Shown in pieces: positions 50,099 to 59,631 of a stretch of 64,000 nt of DNA. The position numbers and the translations under genes are program-made. Numbering within the stretch: position 1 is the first letter of the stretch; each line of letters opens with the position of its first letter. The notes under the pieces are model-generated. The model did no database searches. It was given only the letters and a program-made list of their open reading frames with translations, and was not told the DNA's origin. Origin of the DNA: Lignipirellula cremea (GTDB lineage: Bacteria > Planctomycetota > Planctomycetia > Pirellulales > Pirellulaceae); the NCBI RefSeq assembly GCF_007751035.1, contig NZ_CP036433.1:1903001-1967000 (forward strand). The letters run 5' to 3'.

Positions 50099-51733
50099 GG
50101 GTGCAGTCGGCCTGGTAGCCGCCGATGTTAGTTCATTTCGGCGTCGTATTCACTAATCGCTTGAGTTATCGGCGGGAGCGGGCGTGCGGCGGTCATCAGG
50201 CGGTTCCAGATTCTTCGCCAGAGTCGGCTGCGATGGGCGGTTCTTAGGTCGACGATGTATTGCCCGGTCGGGCGGCCCCAACGCATGCCGGATTGCTTTA
50301 GCCGTTGGTTGAAGATCACTTTGCAGCCTGCTTCGGTGATTCCGCTGCCGATCGGCTCGCCCCGCTCGCGACGCGCCGCGTAGTCCATGTAGTCGCGATA
50401 CTTCTTGAAGTAGTTCAGCGCCGAGGCGTAATCCTTCTTCGTCCCGCGCAGACCATGGCGGCGCTTCTGCTGGGCCGCGCGAGCGATCAGTTTGGAGACG
50501 CCGCTCGGATCGTCCCGCAGCGTACGCCGCTGCTCTTCGGCCCACTGATTGGCGCTCTCCGCGCCGGTTCCATAAATGGCCGCGGCCAGCTTCGCCACGT
50601 ACTCACAGGCGTGAAAGAAATCGACGCCCCAACTCCACGGCAAAGGTTGCTGCGTGAGCGGATGTTTCATCTTCGCCAAGACGTCATGATAATAGGCCTG
50701 CGGATGACAGCCCGCATCGGTCACATACCGCAAGGCGGGCAGGTCGTCGCCCAGGCCGCGGAGCACGCCTTCGATGACGTTTGTCAGTCGCCGCGTCATG
50801 GTCGGCTGTTCGCTTTCGGGCATCTGGCCCAGGTAGATGGTTCCCACTCGTTTTCGCTTTCGGTCGTAAACGGCCAGCGTCGCGCATGCCGCTTCCTCCC
50901 AACACGGACGCGTTTGAACGAACACGCCGTCGCGTCCCGCCTGCAACAAAACGTCGTGTTTTCCTTGGCTTTGGCGAGCTTGCCGGAGCCAGTCGAGCAG
51001 TTGTTCGATCGCCTCTTCGTCATGCACGGTGCGAACCTCCGCGGCCAGTTCGGCGACGACCCGGCGATAAGAATCGACCGACATCTGCACCGCGAAGCGT
51101 TCCCGCAGCATCTGCAAGGCGGCCTGTTGCGGCATGTCGGCGGCGAGTCGGCCGGTTACTTCCGCCAAACCCGGCGTCATGCGGCCGGCGACGATTCCCA
51201 ACCGCACATCCAGCGGGGCGACGCCGGGCGATCCGGGCTGGCTGTTCTGGAAGAACCAGCGCTCATAACCGACGCGGCCGAAGCGGGTGTCGATCGAGTT
51301 GGCCGTCCGCCGATTGCGTCGATAGGTTTCGCCGTTCCAGGTGAAAGAGGAGGCCGTTTGCTGGCGGCGTTCGGACTCCAGTCGCCGGAGCGTTCGCTCG
51401 AAAATCAAGCGGCCGACCTCCCGCAGCAGTCGCTCCAAACGTCTCTCAAACTGGAAGCACCTGGCGGGCCTGATCTCCCGGCGGGAAAAAACATTGTACC
51501 GCGGCCACGACCTTCCGAACGACGGCGAGCAAGTCAGCGGCGAACTCTGCGTCGAGGACATTGAACAGGCGATTGAGCCCAACGATGAATGTGATAGTCT
51601 GCTGCATGGCGTCCGTTCCGCGTGAGATGTTTGGCGCGAACCAAAACGACTCATTGGGGCGCGGACGCCGTTTTTCTCCAATACCAATCCGGCCTAATTA
51701 ACCGCCGCGACTGCTACCAGGGCGACTGCACCC
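50099..51733 (-). mobile_element. ISKra4-type insertion sequence, copy 2
   Basis: 1635 bp with the same inverted ends as copy 1 and its own 8-bp duplication ACTGCACA. It inserted 232 bp from copy 1 within the same permease gene. The short region just inside the right end, after CCAATACCAATCC, differs most between the two copies. Confidence 0.9.
50128..51607 (-). CDS. ISKra4-type transposase, copy 2 (needs +1 frameshift)
   Basis: Nearly identical to copy 1 in the core, including DAGCHPQAYYHDV and EPIGSGITEAGCK. The upstream frame starts at the ATG at 51607 (MQQTITFIVGLNRLFNVLD) and reaches the same six-T slip site (plus-strand 51486-51491). In both copies this upstream frame reads as a sensible protein, while the competing frame does not, which supports a real frameshift rather than damage. 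Confidence 0.8.
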
Positions 51734-51741
51734 ACTGCACA
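51734..51741. repeat. Target-site duplication of the second ISKra4-type copy, right
   Basis: ACTGCACA, the partner of 50091-50098. Confidence 0.88.
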
Positions 51742-52151
51742 AAGGGTAGCCATCACAAGGATTCCCCAAAAACCGAATCCATGTTTTAGAATTGGACCGA
51801 GAACGAGAAATCCACTTCCAATAATAGAGGCCAGAGGCGTAACAGTCGCCCGCCACGTTTTTGAATTGACAACCTTTGGATGAAATATGGCTACAAGAGC
51901 CATTGCCGTTCCGAGGATGACGAGGCTGCTGTTGAGAATCGATGAATTCAAGAAGTCGGACCTTAGCTGATTGAGCGGCCTCTCGGCCGTGGATAAACGG
52001 CGGGTAGGGCAGCCACTTGCGGAGCGGACCAAATCATACGCTTGACTCAGTTCTTCCCAATCCTTGGCAAGTACCTCCCCGTCCTTGCCGTAGCTGTCCA
52101 ATCCGTGAAATCGGTGTTGGCTGATTCGCCGGTTTTCGACCATATTTGGGC

Positions 52152-53615
52152 ATGGACGTTGAGCAACTCAAGGATGACGCGGCGGGGGGGAGATTGTCGA
52201 TCGACAGGTTGATCGATGTCATCGCCTCGCAGCAACGACGGATTGATGAGCTTGAGAAACAACTCAAAGAACTCAAGGGGAAGAGTCCGACTGAACGTCT
52301 CGATCAAGCTTATAGCGAAAAGGCGGAGCAACAACGCCAAGCCAAGACCGGCAGACGGAAACGAAAACGCAAGCAAGCCGGGCGAAACAAGACGGCTGAC
52401 AAAATCAAACAGGCCAAGCGAACCGAAAGAGTCTTGCCGGCCCAGACTCGCCTGGACGACTGCTCGTTTTCGCACACCCGCGTCGCGTGGCGGGTGGAGA
52501 ATGGCCGGGCGGTGCTGGTCGCCTATGAGATTTATCGGTGCGGCAATCGCTTCGGAAAGCCCGCCGGACTGCTCGGCCGCAGCGAGTTCGGCATCGAAAT
52601 CTTCGTCGCCATCGCCTACCAGGTCTACTGTGTCGGGCTGTCGATCGACAAAGCCTGTAAATTGCTCTCCTTCTTTCAGCAGTTGAATCTGAAAAAGAGC
52701 CAGGCAGACGCCTTGCTCAACCAACTTGCCCGAGCCTGGGAAAGTGAATTCGATTCGCTCTGCACGCTGCTGGCCCACAGTGCGGTGGTCCACACCGATG
52801 AAACGTCCTGGAGCATCAACAGCGTGTGGGCTTTCTTGACTGACAAGCTCACCGTGTTGTTTTACGGCGTTCACAAAGACGGCGATACGTTGGCCCGGAT
52901 TCTCGACAAGCAGACGTTTGCCGGCGTTCTGATCAGCGATGACGCGGCCGTCTACCGGGACTTCAGCAAGTCGCAGAAATGCTGGGCGCACCTGATTCGC
53001 AAGGCGATCAAGCTGACGCTTCAAGATCCCGAGAGCGCCGTTTATCGCAACTTTGCCGACCGTGTGCTGGAGATCTATCGCACGGCCAAGCGGATCAAAG
53101 CGGATCGGCGTCTGAGCGATTCGACCCGTTTGGCTCGTGTCGCCGAGTTGGACGACGAACTGCTGCACTTGTGCTGCGCGCGATGGATTGATGACGACGT
53201 CAGCGGCGGCGAGATCGAAAACGACTACCGGCGTCTGTGCGATGAAATTATGCGATTGATGCTGAACCAAGAACTCTTCTTGTTTGTGACCGAACCGGCT
53301 GCCGACGGCAACAACAACGCGGCCGAACGTCAGCTACGCGACGACGCGACGGCCCGCAAAACGTGTCGCACGAGCAAGACGCCCCGTGGCGCGAAGCGTC
53401 GCAGTGTGATCTCCAGCGTGCTGCAGAGCATCGGCAAGCAGCTTGATCGCTTCACGCTTGAAGCGGTCATCGCCGAAGCGGCGAGGTGGCTGGAGGAGGG
53501 GGAAAGCTGCTTCGCCCGACAAGTCGAATCCCGCGGCCTTGGACCGCCAGGAACTCTCTCCTACGGCGACGAAACGAGCCTGCTCGACCAAGTCATCTTA
53601 GCCGCGGACGCCTAA
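52152..53615 (+). CDS. IS66-family transposase (TnpC-like)
   Basis: 487 aa from the ATG at 52152; a TTG two codons earlier is in frame. An N-terminal coiled coil (SQQRRIDELEKQLKELKG) is followed by a basic linker and the IS66 core: AVVHTDETSWSIN (first Asp), GVLISDDAAVYRDF (second Asp) and DGNNNAAERQLRD (Glu). No tnpA or tnpB partners are present, as in the single-gene branch of IS66. I could not settle the element ends; a short GGCTGATT inverted match at 52119 and 53646 is too weak to call. It is divergent from the broken permease gene. Confidence 0.88.
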   Translation: MDVEQLKDDAAGGRLSIDRLIDVIASQQRRIDELEKQLKELKGKSPTERLDQAYSEKAEQQRQAKTGRRKRKRKQAGRNKTADKIKQAKRTERVLPAQTRLDDCSFSHTRVAWRVENGRAVLVAYEIYRCGNRFGKPAGLLGRSEFGIEIFVAIAYQVYCVGLSIDKACKLLSFFQQLNLKKSQADALLNQLARAWESEFDSLCTLLAHSAVVHTDETSWSINSVWAFLTDKLTVLFYGVHKDGDTLARILDKQTFAGVLISDDAAVYRDFSKSQKCWAHLIRKAIKLTLQDPESAVYRNFADRVLEIYRTAKRIKADRRLSDSTRLARVAELDDELLHLCCARWIDDDVSGGEIENDYRRLCDEIMRLMLNQELFLFVTEPAADGNNNAAERQLRDDATARKTCRTSKTPRGAKRRSVISSVLQSIGKQLDRFTLEAVIAEAARWLEEGESCFARQVESRGLGPPGTLSYGDETSLLDQVILAADA

Positions 53616-53656
53616 CCAAGCTCCCAACCCGTCCCGCAATCAGCCGCGCCGGTCGT

Positions 53657-54250
53657 TCATCCATGCGCACACTTTGGACAGCTACTCCTTGCCATGTACT
53701 GTCGGTACTCGTCACCGAACTTCTCGATCAACATCTGCTCTTCCTTCGGCGTCCGAATGGCGAGCAAAGCCAGAACCGCCACGCTGCTAATGCCGATCAG
53801 CCAGTTGGCGGTGAGCAAAGTCACCGAGGCCATCAGCAACGCCGCCGTCAGGTAGAACGGATGCCTCACCCAGCGGTAAGGGCCGTGCGTCACCAACGTG
53901 GCCTTGGCTCTCGTTACCACGGTATCGGTCAAGTTTTTGCCCAGGCTGCTCAACGTCCACCACATCAGCAGCGAACAGAGTGCGCCGCTGACAACGCCGG
54001 TCCACCGAAGCCAAACCGGCACCGGCATTGCGGCCCACTGAAAGTACGCCGGGAAGAGCAGGTAGCCAAATGTGGCGACCCAAAGGAGCAATCCGCCCAG
54101 TCGCAGCACAACGGCAAAAAGGAAGCCTTCCTCTCGGCGGGAAATCTTCTCGCCTGACTTGCCTGCTTGCAGTCGGTGGTAGAGCGTGACGGCCATTGTG
54201 AGGACGATCACGACAATCAAGGCGATGCGGAAAGGAGTTTCGGATGGCAT
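53657..54250 (-). CDS. Isoprenylcysteine carboxyl methyltransferase-like membrane protein
   Basis: 197 aa with about five membrane segments. The ICMT/phospholipid methyltransferase signature is in the C-terminal half: THGPYRWVRHPFYLTAALL for SAM binding, and PKEEQMLIEKFGDEYRQYM, where the E-E-x7-F-G-x-E-Y pattern is diagnostic. Bacterial members methylate lipids or small acceptors at the membrane, and the substrate here is unknown. The ATG shares one base with the preceding gene's stop (TAATG), so translation is coupled. Confidence 0.82.
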   Translation of the reverse strand: MPSETPFRIALIVVIVLTMAVTLYHRLQAGKSGEKISRREEGFLFAVVLRLGGLLLWVATFGYLLFPAYFQWAAMPVPVWLRWTGVVSGALCSLLMWWTLSSLGKNLTDTVVTRAKATLVTHGPYRWVRHPFYLTAALLMASVTLLTANWLIGISSVAVLALLAIRTPKEEQMLIEKFGDEYRQYMARSSCPKCAHG

Positions 54251-54705
54251 TATTCGCTCACACCCTGGTTGATCTTCCCAACCACAAACCGAGCCAATCC
54301 CTCGGCATCATCCGTCCCAACCCGCAACGTGCCTCTTCGCAGCCGCAACACTACGCAATCCCGACCCCACAAGTTCCAGACCCAGCCGCCTCGCAGGCTC
54401 CAGTGGATGCCCCAGCCGTCGAGAATCGTCGTTCTGCCAACCTCCACGCTTTCAATGTCTTCGTACTTCACTCGGCGTCGGAACAGCGGCAAAGGTCCGA
54501 ACTGGATCAACAGGTGATCGCCCTGGTCGGCCACGGTCAGGTGATGAAATGAAGGGGCCAGGGCCAGCATCAGCAGAGCCGTCGCCGGGAAAACCCAAAT
54601 CAGAACCGGGTCGTCTCTCAGAACCCAGGCGACCACGAGAAACGTGATGGCCAGAGCGTACAGGATCAGGCAGAGCGGCGATCTTTGGGTGTGGTGGTAG
54701 TTCAT
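54250..54705 (-). CDS. Small membrane protein with PH-like domain
   Basis: 151 aa. Two membrane segments at about residues 12-50 (LCLILYALAITFLVVAW and VFPATALLMLALA) are followed by a beta-rich domain with YEDIESVEVGRTTILDGWGI and a closing helix GLARFVVGKIN. This layout matches bacterial PH-domain proteins. Start and stop both overlap neighbours: the ATG lies in an ATGA with the glycosidase-PQQ gene, and the stop lies in a TAATG with the methyltransferase-like gene. Function unknown. Confidence 0.65.
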   Translation of the reverse strand: MNYHHTQRSPLCLILYALAITFLVVAWVLRDDPVLIWVFPATALLMLALAPSFHHLTVADQGDHLLIQFGPLPLFRRRVKYEDIESVEVGRTTILDGWGIHWSLRGGWVWNLWGRDCVVLRLRRGTLRVGTDDAEGLARFVVGKINQGVSE

Positions 54706-56996
54706 GGGGAACCGATCAAATACAAGTGCGAATCCGTCCGGTAGAGCAGCCCATCGCCGGTGATCGCTGGCGTGGCCGTGATCCGTTCGCCCAGGTCGTT
54801 TGTCCCCAGCAACTTGAATTCCTTCCCCGCCTGCACAACGAAGGTCTGGCCGTCGTTGTTGCTGAGGTAGATTCGTCCGTCACTCGCAATCGGCGACGAA
54901 TTGCAGTCGCCGCCAAGACGCTTTCGGTACTGTTCCGTTCCGGTTAGGCCGTCGAGACACGTCAGCACGCCATTGTCCATCAGGACGTAAAGCAAACCTC
55001 GGTAATAAAGCAGCGACGGTTCGACAGGACCGGGACTTTTGCTCGTCCACAAGGACTCGGGCGGCTGACCGTCGCCTCGAAGCCGAATCGCATGGATGGG
55101 ACTTTGCCGCCAAAGTTGCAGATAGACGACGCCATCGCCATGAACCGGGCTGGAAATGATCTCGCCGTTGAAGGGTCCCTCACCTTCGCCATACTCCCAT
55201 CGCTTCTCATGCGTCTGGGCATCGAAGGCGGTCAGACGGTTTTTGCCTGGGACCAGGATGTCCTGTTGGCCGTGATGCTCGACAAGTAACGGAGTGGCGT
55301 GAGCGGTGCCAATCGGTCGGTCCTTCTTCCAGGCGACTTCGCCGGTCTGCTTGTCGAGTCCGATCAGGAAGCAGGGCCCCTTGTGATGATCCCACGGAAA
55401 AATGACCGAATCTTCCACGACCAAGGGGCTGACCCCGTAACCCCAGGACATCTTGGGATCGCCAAATTCGGTCATGTATCGGCGCACCCAGATCAACTCT
55501 CCGTCGTGCGAGTACCGGGCAATGTCGGAGTTGCCAAACGCCACATACACGGCGTCTGCGGTCACCGCTGGCGTGTTCACGGCCAGGTTTGACTTCTCGT
55601 AGGTTCGCTGATCGACTCCCAGGCCAAAGTCATGTCGCCACAACTCCTTGCCGTCGTTTCGACGAAAACAGAGCAGCAGCAATGATTTCTTGCCGTTCCC
55701 TTCGTCCTGGGAAGTCACGAAAACTCGTTCTCCATAGACGACCGGAGAACTGACGCCCCAGCCCGGCAACTTGACCGACCAATGGACATTCTCCGTCTGG
55801 CTCCACTGGATCGGCAGGTTGCGGCCATCGGCCACGTTGTCGGCCCGAGGCCCTCGCCACTGCGGCCAGTCGGTGGAAGATGACTTTCGCTCGCTGGGTC
55901 GAGCAGGACGCAGCATTTCTTCCTCTTTCTCTTGAAACAACTCCAACCAACTCAAGGTCATCGCCTCGGCAATCGACTTCGCTGGGCGATATTCTTCGGG
56001 CGTTTTTCCCCAATAGAAGCCGAGCCAGCCGGTCGCATGTTTCTGCGACTCGACAAGGAACACGCCAAACTCGTCTACGCCGCATTTCAGGGGAAAGATT
56101 TCCTCAATCACGACAGGTTTGCCGACCGCTGCAAACCTCTTGAGCGTCTCGATTGCCTCGTTCACCTTGCCTTTCTCGGGGTAAAGATGCACGGCGATGA
56201 AGTCCAGATCGCCAGTCACCTTTTCTGGGACGAAACCGGATTGCAGACCAGGGCGATCCAGGCTCCACGGGACGAGGCCCAGGGTGATGAGATGCCGACG
56301 ATCATGTTTGTGGATCGCTGCCACAAGCTGGCTGATCCATTTGCGGGCAACTTCGTGCCGAGGGCGGCCTGCTGCTGAGAGCGTGATGAACTGAACGAAG
56401 TGCTTGTCGCCCAAAGCGCCACCGAGCCAATCGTCACGCTGCTGGTCGCCCGGCACGACGGGTTCATTCATCAGGTCGTAGCAGAAGATGGCAGGGCTGT
56501 TCGCACAGTGGGCGGCGACGGCTTCCCAAAAGACGGCCTGGGCCTTCCAACGCTCTTGTTCGTCGAGCTTGTCGTACCACGACGGCACATCCTGCTTGTG
56601 GTAGCAGCCGAGGCCCGTCAGATCGAGATACAGACCCGTTTCCTCAGCCAGCGACACCAGCCGCTCTAGCTGTTTCAGAGAGCCTTCTTTCGGCTTGTCG
56701 GCGGCATCCATGAACTTGCCGAATTGCAGGTGGATGCGGACGACATTCGCCCCCAACTGCTTCATCTCCTTGAAGTCTTCTTCGACAGTCGTCCATTCGT
56801 CGTCCCAATAATCTTCAATGAGCCGTCCGTTGGCATCGTGGTCGTAGTTAAAGCCCCACGGAACAAACTTGCGGCCAGACTTCTCCAGCACGAACGAACG
56901 CTGGTCGTCGCCCACACGAACCCATTCGAGTTCGGCGGCAAAACATTGGCCGGTCAGGACGAACAATGCCAGCGCCAGGGACCAAAGGATTCTCAT
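54702..56996 (-). CDS. Exported GH5-like glycosidase fused to a PQQ-type beta-propeller
   Basis: 764 aa with a signal peptide (residues 1-20). Residues 35-360 form a clan-A TIM barrel: GANVVRIHLQFGKF, acid/base motif YDLMNEPV (Glu178), and FIAVHLYPEKG. The nucleophile region is PVVIEEIFP, near residue 298. From about residue 378 (DWPQWRGPRADN) to the end is a PQQ/BamB-like propeller with repeats such as LLCFRRNDGKELWRHD and LIGLDKQTGEVAWKKD. Both modules are common alone; the fusion is unusual. Likely a surface or periplasmic carbohydrate enzyme, substrate unknown. Confidence 0.85.
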   Translation of the reverse strand: MRILWSLALALFVLTGQCFAAELEWVRVGDDQRSFVLEKSGRKFVPWGFNYDHDANGRLIEDYWDDEWTTVEEDFKEMKQLGANVVRIHLQFGKFMDAADKPKEGSLKQLERLVSLAEETGLYLDLTGLGCYHKQDVPSWYDKLDEQERWKAQAVFWEAVAAHCANSPAIFCYDLMNEPVVPGDQQRDDWLGGALGDKHFVQFITLSAAGRPRHEVARKWISQLVAAIHKHDRRHLITLGLVPWSLDRPGLQSGFVPEKVTGDLDFIAVHLYPEKGKVNEAIETLKRFAAVGKPVVIEEIFPLKCGVDEFGVFLVESQKHATGWLGFYWGKTPEEYRPAKSIAEAMTLSWLELFQEKEEEMLRPARPSERKSSSTDWPQWRGPRADNVADGRNLPIQWSQTENVHWSVKLPGWGVSSPVVYGERVFVTSQDEGNGKKSLLLLCFRRNDGKELWRHDFGLGVDQRTYEKSNLAVNTPAVTADAVYVAFGNSDIARYSHDGELIWVRRYMTEFGDPKMSWGYGVSPLVVEDSVIFPWDHHKGPCFLIGLDKQTGEVAWKKDRPIGTAHATPLLVEHHGQQDILVPGKNRLTAFDAQTHEKRWEYGEGEGPFNGEIISSPVHGDGVVYLQLWRQSPIHAIRLRGDGQPPESLWTSKSPGPVEPSLLYYRGLLYVLMDNGVLTCLDGLTGTEQYRKRLGGDCNSSPIASDGRIYLSNNDGQTFVVQAGKEFKLLGTNDLGERITATPAITGDGLLYRTDSHLYLIGSP

Positions 56997-57083
56997 GTTC
57001 TCACTCTTTCGGATTCGTGACCCGCCCCATAAACAGGATGCTGTTGGTCTGATTGTCTCGGATTAGTGAGGCAAGAGGGTGTC

Positions 57084-58907
57084 TTATGGTTTGGAGTCCT
57101 TGTTGCCATTCTCCCACCACAGTTTATGAAACACCGGCTGCGGCCCCATCCAGCTTTTGCTGCCGAACAGCCTATCGCCCTTGTCGTGGTACGCTCGCAG
57201 GCTGAGCAAGTCGAGGTCTTTCCACGACGACAGGGCATTGCCGTCGGTGGTCTTGAAATCCTGCGGCTCCAGCAACAAGGTTTGCTTGCTCTTACCACCA
57301 TTCAAATTCACCACAGCAACGTACTCCTGGCTGCGTCCTCGGTACGAACGGAAGAAATTCTCCGTCAGCACGATCACCAATTCGTTGGGTTTGTCGGACT
57401 GCACATCCAGAGCAAAGCGAAATCTGTCCTGCCCTCGCCACTTCGGGTCGTTAAGCTTGCGAGTCGAAAATTCCCAATGATGCGGATTCCTCGCCGACAA
57501 GAGATACCAATCCTCCCAGCCACGGCTGAAATCGTCGATTAGTGGGGATGACTCATCCGTGGCCTTTGTCCCGGCCGTACGCAATTGATCTGGTGTCGCC
57601 GTATGCAGCAGCGAACTGATCGCAAACGTCTCGGTCGGGAGAGCAAACGGAACCGGCTCGGGTTTCTCCAATCGGTAATGGACGTTGGCGAAGGCGAAAA
57701 GGGGCTGCGTGACCGAAAGGATCGGCAGAGGGGCAGTCCACTTGTTGCCGGTTCGCTTTGCTTCGGCAGTTCTCCAGAACCGGGCCTGCGGGTCGGGATC
57801 GACCGAGTACAGGATGTGGACCCGTTCGACGGGCTTAGAACCGTCCGGCGTCACTTCCAGCAAAGGCACGCCGTCATCGGCGACGAGCAGCAGTCTGGAC
57901 GCCGGTGTAGCCGGGAACTCGAATGTTCCTTGGAGATGCTGGTCGATCCACAGGGGCCTCGTGACGGCGAACTCCGGCGTGAATCGGTGATTCATGTGCG
58001 GCGTGAAAGAGTACCGCACTTCCTCGTGGGGAATCAGTGCCCCGGTGCGGTACGTGTCGTCCATGATGCCGTGGAAGTCGTTGGTCGCCCCCAACCAAAG
58101 AAGCGGGGCTGTGATGTGCGCCGCATACGACTCGAAACCGATGGTGGCGTTGAACAGGTCCACGTCACCGTTCGGCGTTTGCTTCCTTTGTTCGGGCAAG
58201 AGCGGCCACGGCTGGGTGCGAAATCCTGAACCGCCCACGGACGGCGCAGCGACTTTCACCCGGTCATCGGTACCGGCGACATAGACCGTCAGGTTGCCGC
58301 CCATCGAGTGGCCGTACACGCCGAGCCGGTCAGCATCGACTTCCGGCTGCTGTTCCAAGAACGTCAAACCCCGTCTCGCTCCGAGCGTCAGCAGATACCA
58401 GTTGTTGTTCCGTGGAGACTCGAAAGGATCGAGGTACTTTTCGCCGGGCTTGAGGTTGAAGTATCCCGGCACGTTCTGCTGCGTCGGATCAACGGCTCCC
58501 CAATCTGTGTTGGCGTCACCGGGCTTCGCATCCTCCATCTCCCGGCCGCCCCAATTGATCGAAAGGCAGGCGTAGCCACGCTTGGCGTAGAACTCGACCT
58601 CGTGCAGGAAGGCTCGCTGGCCACCGCCGTGGACATGCAGCAGGCCGGGCAGTTTCTTCGCTCCCTTGGGGAAGGCGAAAAATCCCGCCATGCGTGCCGA
58701 TTGTCCCTTGAACGTACCAATGTGGTAGGTGACGTAACGATAGACGATGCCGTCGTTCTTCCACTCCCGCACGAGTTTCGTGTCGAGCGGCTCCTGGCGA
58801 GGATCGAAGTCGGAAAAGAGTGCTGTGACAGATCGAGGAGGCTCTTGACCGTGGGCAAGCGTTGAACCGAAGAAGACAAAGCTGAGAGCGATCAGAGCGT
58901 AGTGCAT
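57084..58907 (-). CDS. Exported alpha/beta hydrolase (acetyl-xylan-esterase/prolyl-oligopeptidase type)
   Basis: 607 aa with a signal peptide (residues 1-20). The oxyanion region is LLHVHGGGQRAF (about 90-100), the nucleophile is Ser201 in GVYGHSMGGNL, and a likely acid/histidine region follows (LLWLGATNDFHGI, then FTPHMNHRF). The C-terminal 170 residues add a beta-rich domain. Esterases of this type remove acyl groups from polysaccharides, which fits the glycosidase gene 87 bp downstream on the same strand. The specific substrate is inferred only. Confidence 0.82.
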   Translation of the reverse strand: MHYALIALSFVFFGSTLAHGQEPPRSVTALFSDFDPRQEPLDTKLVREWKNDGIVYRYVTYHIGTFKGQSARMAGFFAFPKGAKKLPGLLHVHGGGQRAFLHEVEFYAKRGYACLSINWGGREMEDAKPGDANTDWGAVDPTQQNVPGYFNLKPGEKYLDPFESPRNNNWYLLTLGARRGLTFLEQQPEVDADRLGVYGHSMGGNLTVYVAGTDDRVKVAAPSVGGSGFRTQPWPLLPEQRKQTPNGDVDLFNATIGFESYAAHITAPLLWLGATNDFHGIMDDTYRTGALIPHEEVRYSFTPHMNHRFTPEFAVTRPLWIDQHLQGTFEFPATPASRLLLVADDGVPLLEVTPDGSKPVERVHILYSVDPDPQARFWRTAEAKRTGNKWTAPLPILSVTQPLFAFANVHYRLEKPEPVPFALPTETFAISSLLHTATPDQLRTAGTKATDESSPLIDDFSRGWEDWYLLSARNPHHWEFSTRKLNDPKWRGQDRFRFALDVQSDKPNELVIVLTENFFRSYRGRSQEYVAVVNLNGGKSKQTLLLEPQDFKTTDGNALSSWKDLDLLSLRAYHDKGDRLFGSKSWMGPQPVFHKLWWENGNKDSKP

Positions 58908-58940
58908 GTATTTCCGATTTATTGTTGTTTAGGACGCGGG

Positions 58941-59630
58941 TCATTTCTCAATCTCAATTCCCTCGTTCTCAAACCAGCGGGCCAGTGCCGCTTCCAACGC
59001 CGCCGTTGACTCAGCCAGTGTCCTTGGCTTGTCATCCTCGAAAACCAGCCCACCGTAGTCGAGCGCCCTTGCAATGAAGCCGAAGTCCTCCTGGTCGCCA
59101 ATTTCGATGTGCCCGTATCCCCGGACCCATTGGGCAATGGCGGGAAAGGTCTTCTCGACCTTCCCTTGTTCCTTAGATGGCTTGATTGCTCCAGCCGAGC
59201 GTGCCTCATTCATGTGCGCCAAAAACTCGTTGAATTCCAAATCGACGATAGGCAACTCGCCCACCAGGTCCACTTGAACGCCGATGTCGGTCAAAGCAGA
59301 CAACAAGGACTTCCACTTCGGGTTCTTTCTAAGAAGGATGCGAGAGGGACGGTGCTGACCCTCGACCAATGGCCGCTTCATGGCGTGCGCCAGGAGTGTT
59401 GCAAGGTCATTCACCGTGGGCGACTGGCTGATTTCGGAATGTGCCAGCAGGAATCCATCGGGTTGCGAAAGAACCATTCCGACGTAGTGGGTGGCCGTTT
59501 GCATGATGGGCTTGGGCAAGGCTCGAAAGTCTGCCTCCCACGTTTCGTCCTTCTGACGCATTCGCTTTAGCTGGCTCTTGACGAAGGCTGCCCCTTTGCC
59601 GAGCTTCAATTGTTCCCCTGGATCGACCAC
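58941..59630 (-). CDS. Hypothetical protein, DUF6930-like
   Basis: 229 aa, no signal peptide. The central region RPSRILLRKNPKWKSLLSAL...GVQVDLVGELPIVD resembles DUF6930 proteins, which often co-occur with pRiA4b ORF-3 proteins as seen here. The name is from memory of the pattern and is not certain. The start is 1 bp after the stop of the next gene upstream, so co-transcription is likely. No catalytic motif is evident. Confidence 0.55.
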   Translation of the reverse strand: MVDPGEQLKLGKGAAFVKSQLKRMRQKDETWEADFRALPKPIMQTATHYVGMVLSQPDGFLLAHSEISQSPTVNDLATLLAHAMKRPLVEGQHRPSRILLRKNPKWKSLLSALTDIGVQVDLVGELPIVDLEFNEFLAHMNEARSAGAIKPSKEQGKVEKTFPAIAQWVRGYGHIEIGDQEDFGFIARALDYGGLVFEDDKPRTLAESTAALEAALARWFENEGIEIEK

Positions 59631-59631
59631 C

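Larger units (their letters stand above)
47451..51903 (-). pseudogene. APC-like membrane permease gene broken by two ISKra4-type insertions
   Basis: Three fragments, 51903-51734, 50090-49859 and 48221-47451, rejoin in frame (170 + 232 + 771 = 1173 nt, 390 aa) once both elements and one copy of each duplication are removed. The rebuilt protein has about ten membrane segments. The first contains TPLASIIGSGFLVLGPIL, which has the unwound GSG turn of APC-type transporters; later ones include VFVVICLLGWWRG and FAILATLALLIVVFG. The start at 51903 is the most likely but is not supported by a strong ribosome site. The distal 240 codons retain an ATG at 48173. Confidence 0.85.

Noticed and set aside
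48230-51733. A composite transposon formed by the two ISKra4-type copies
   Set aside because: Each copy has its own 8-bp target duplication and the DNA between them is the middle of the host permease gene.
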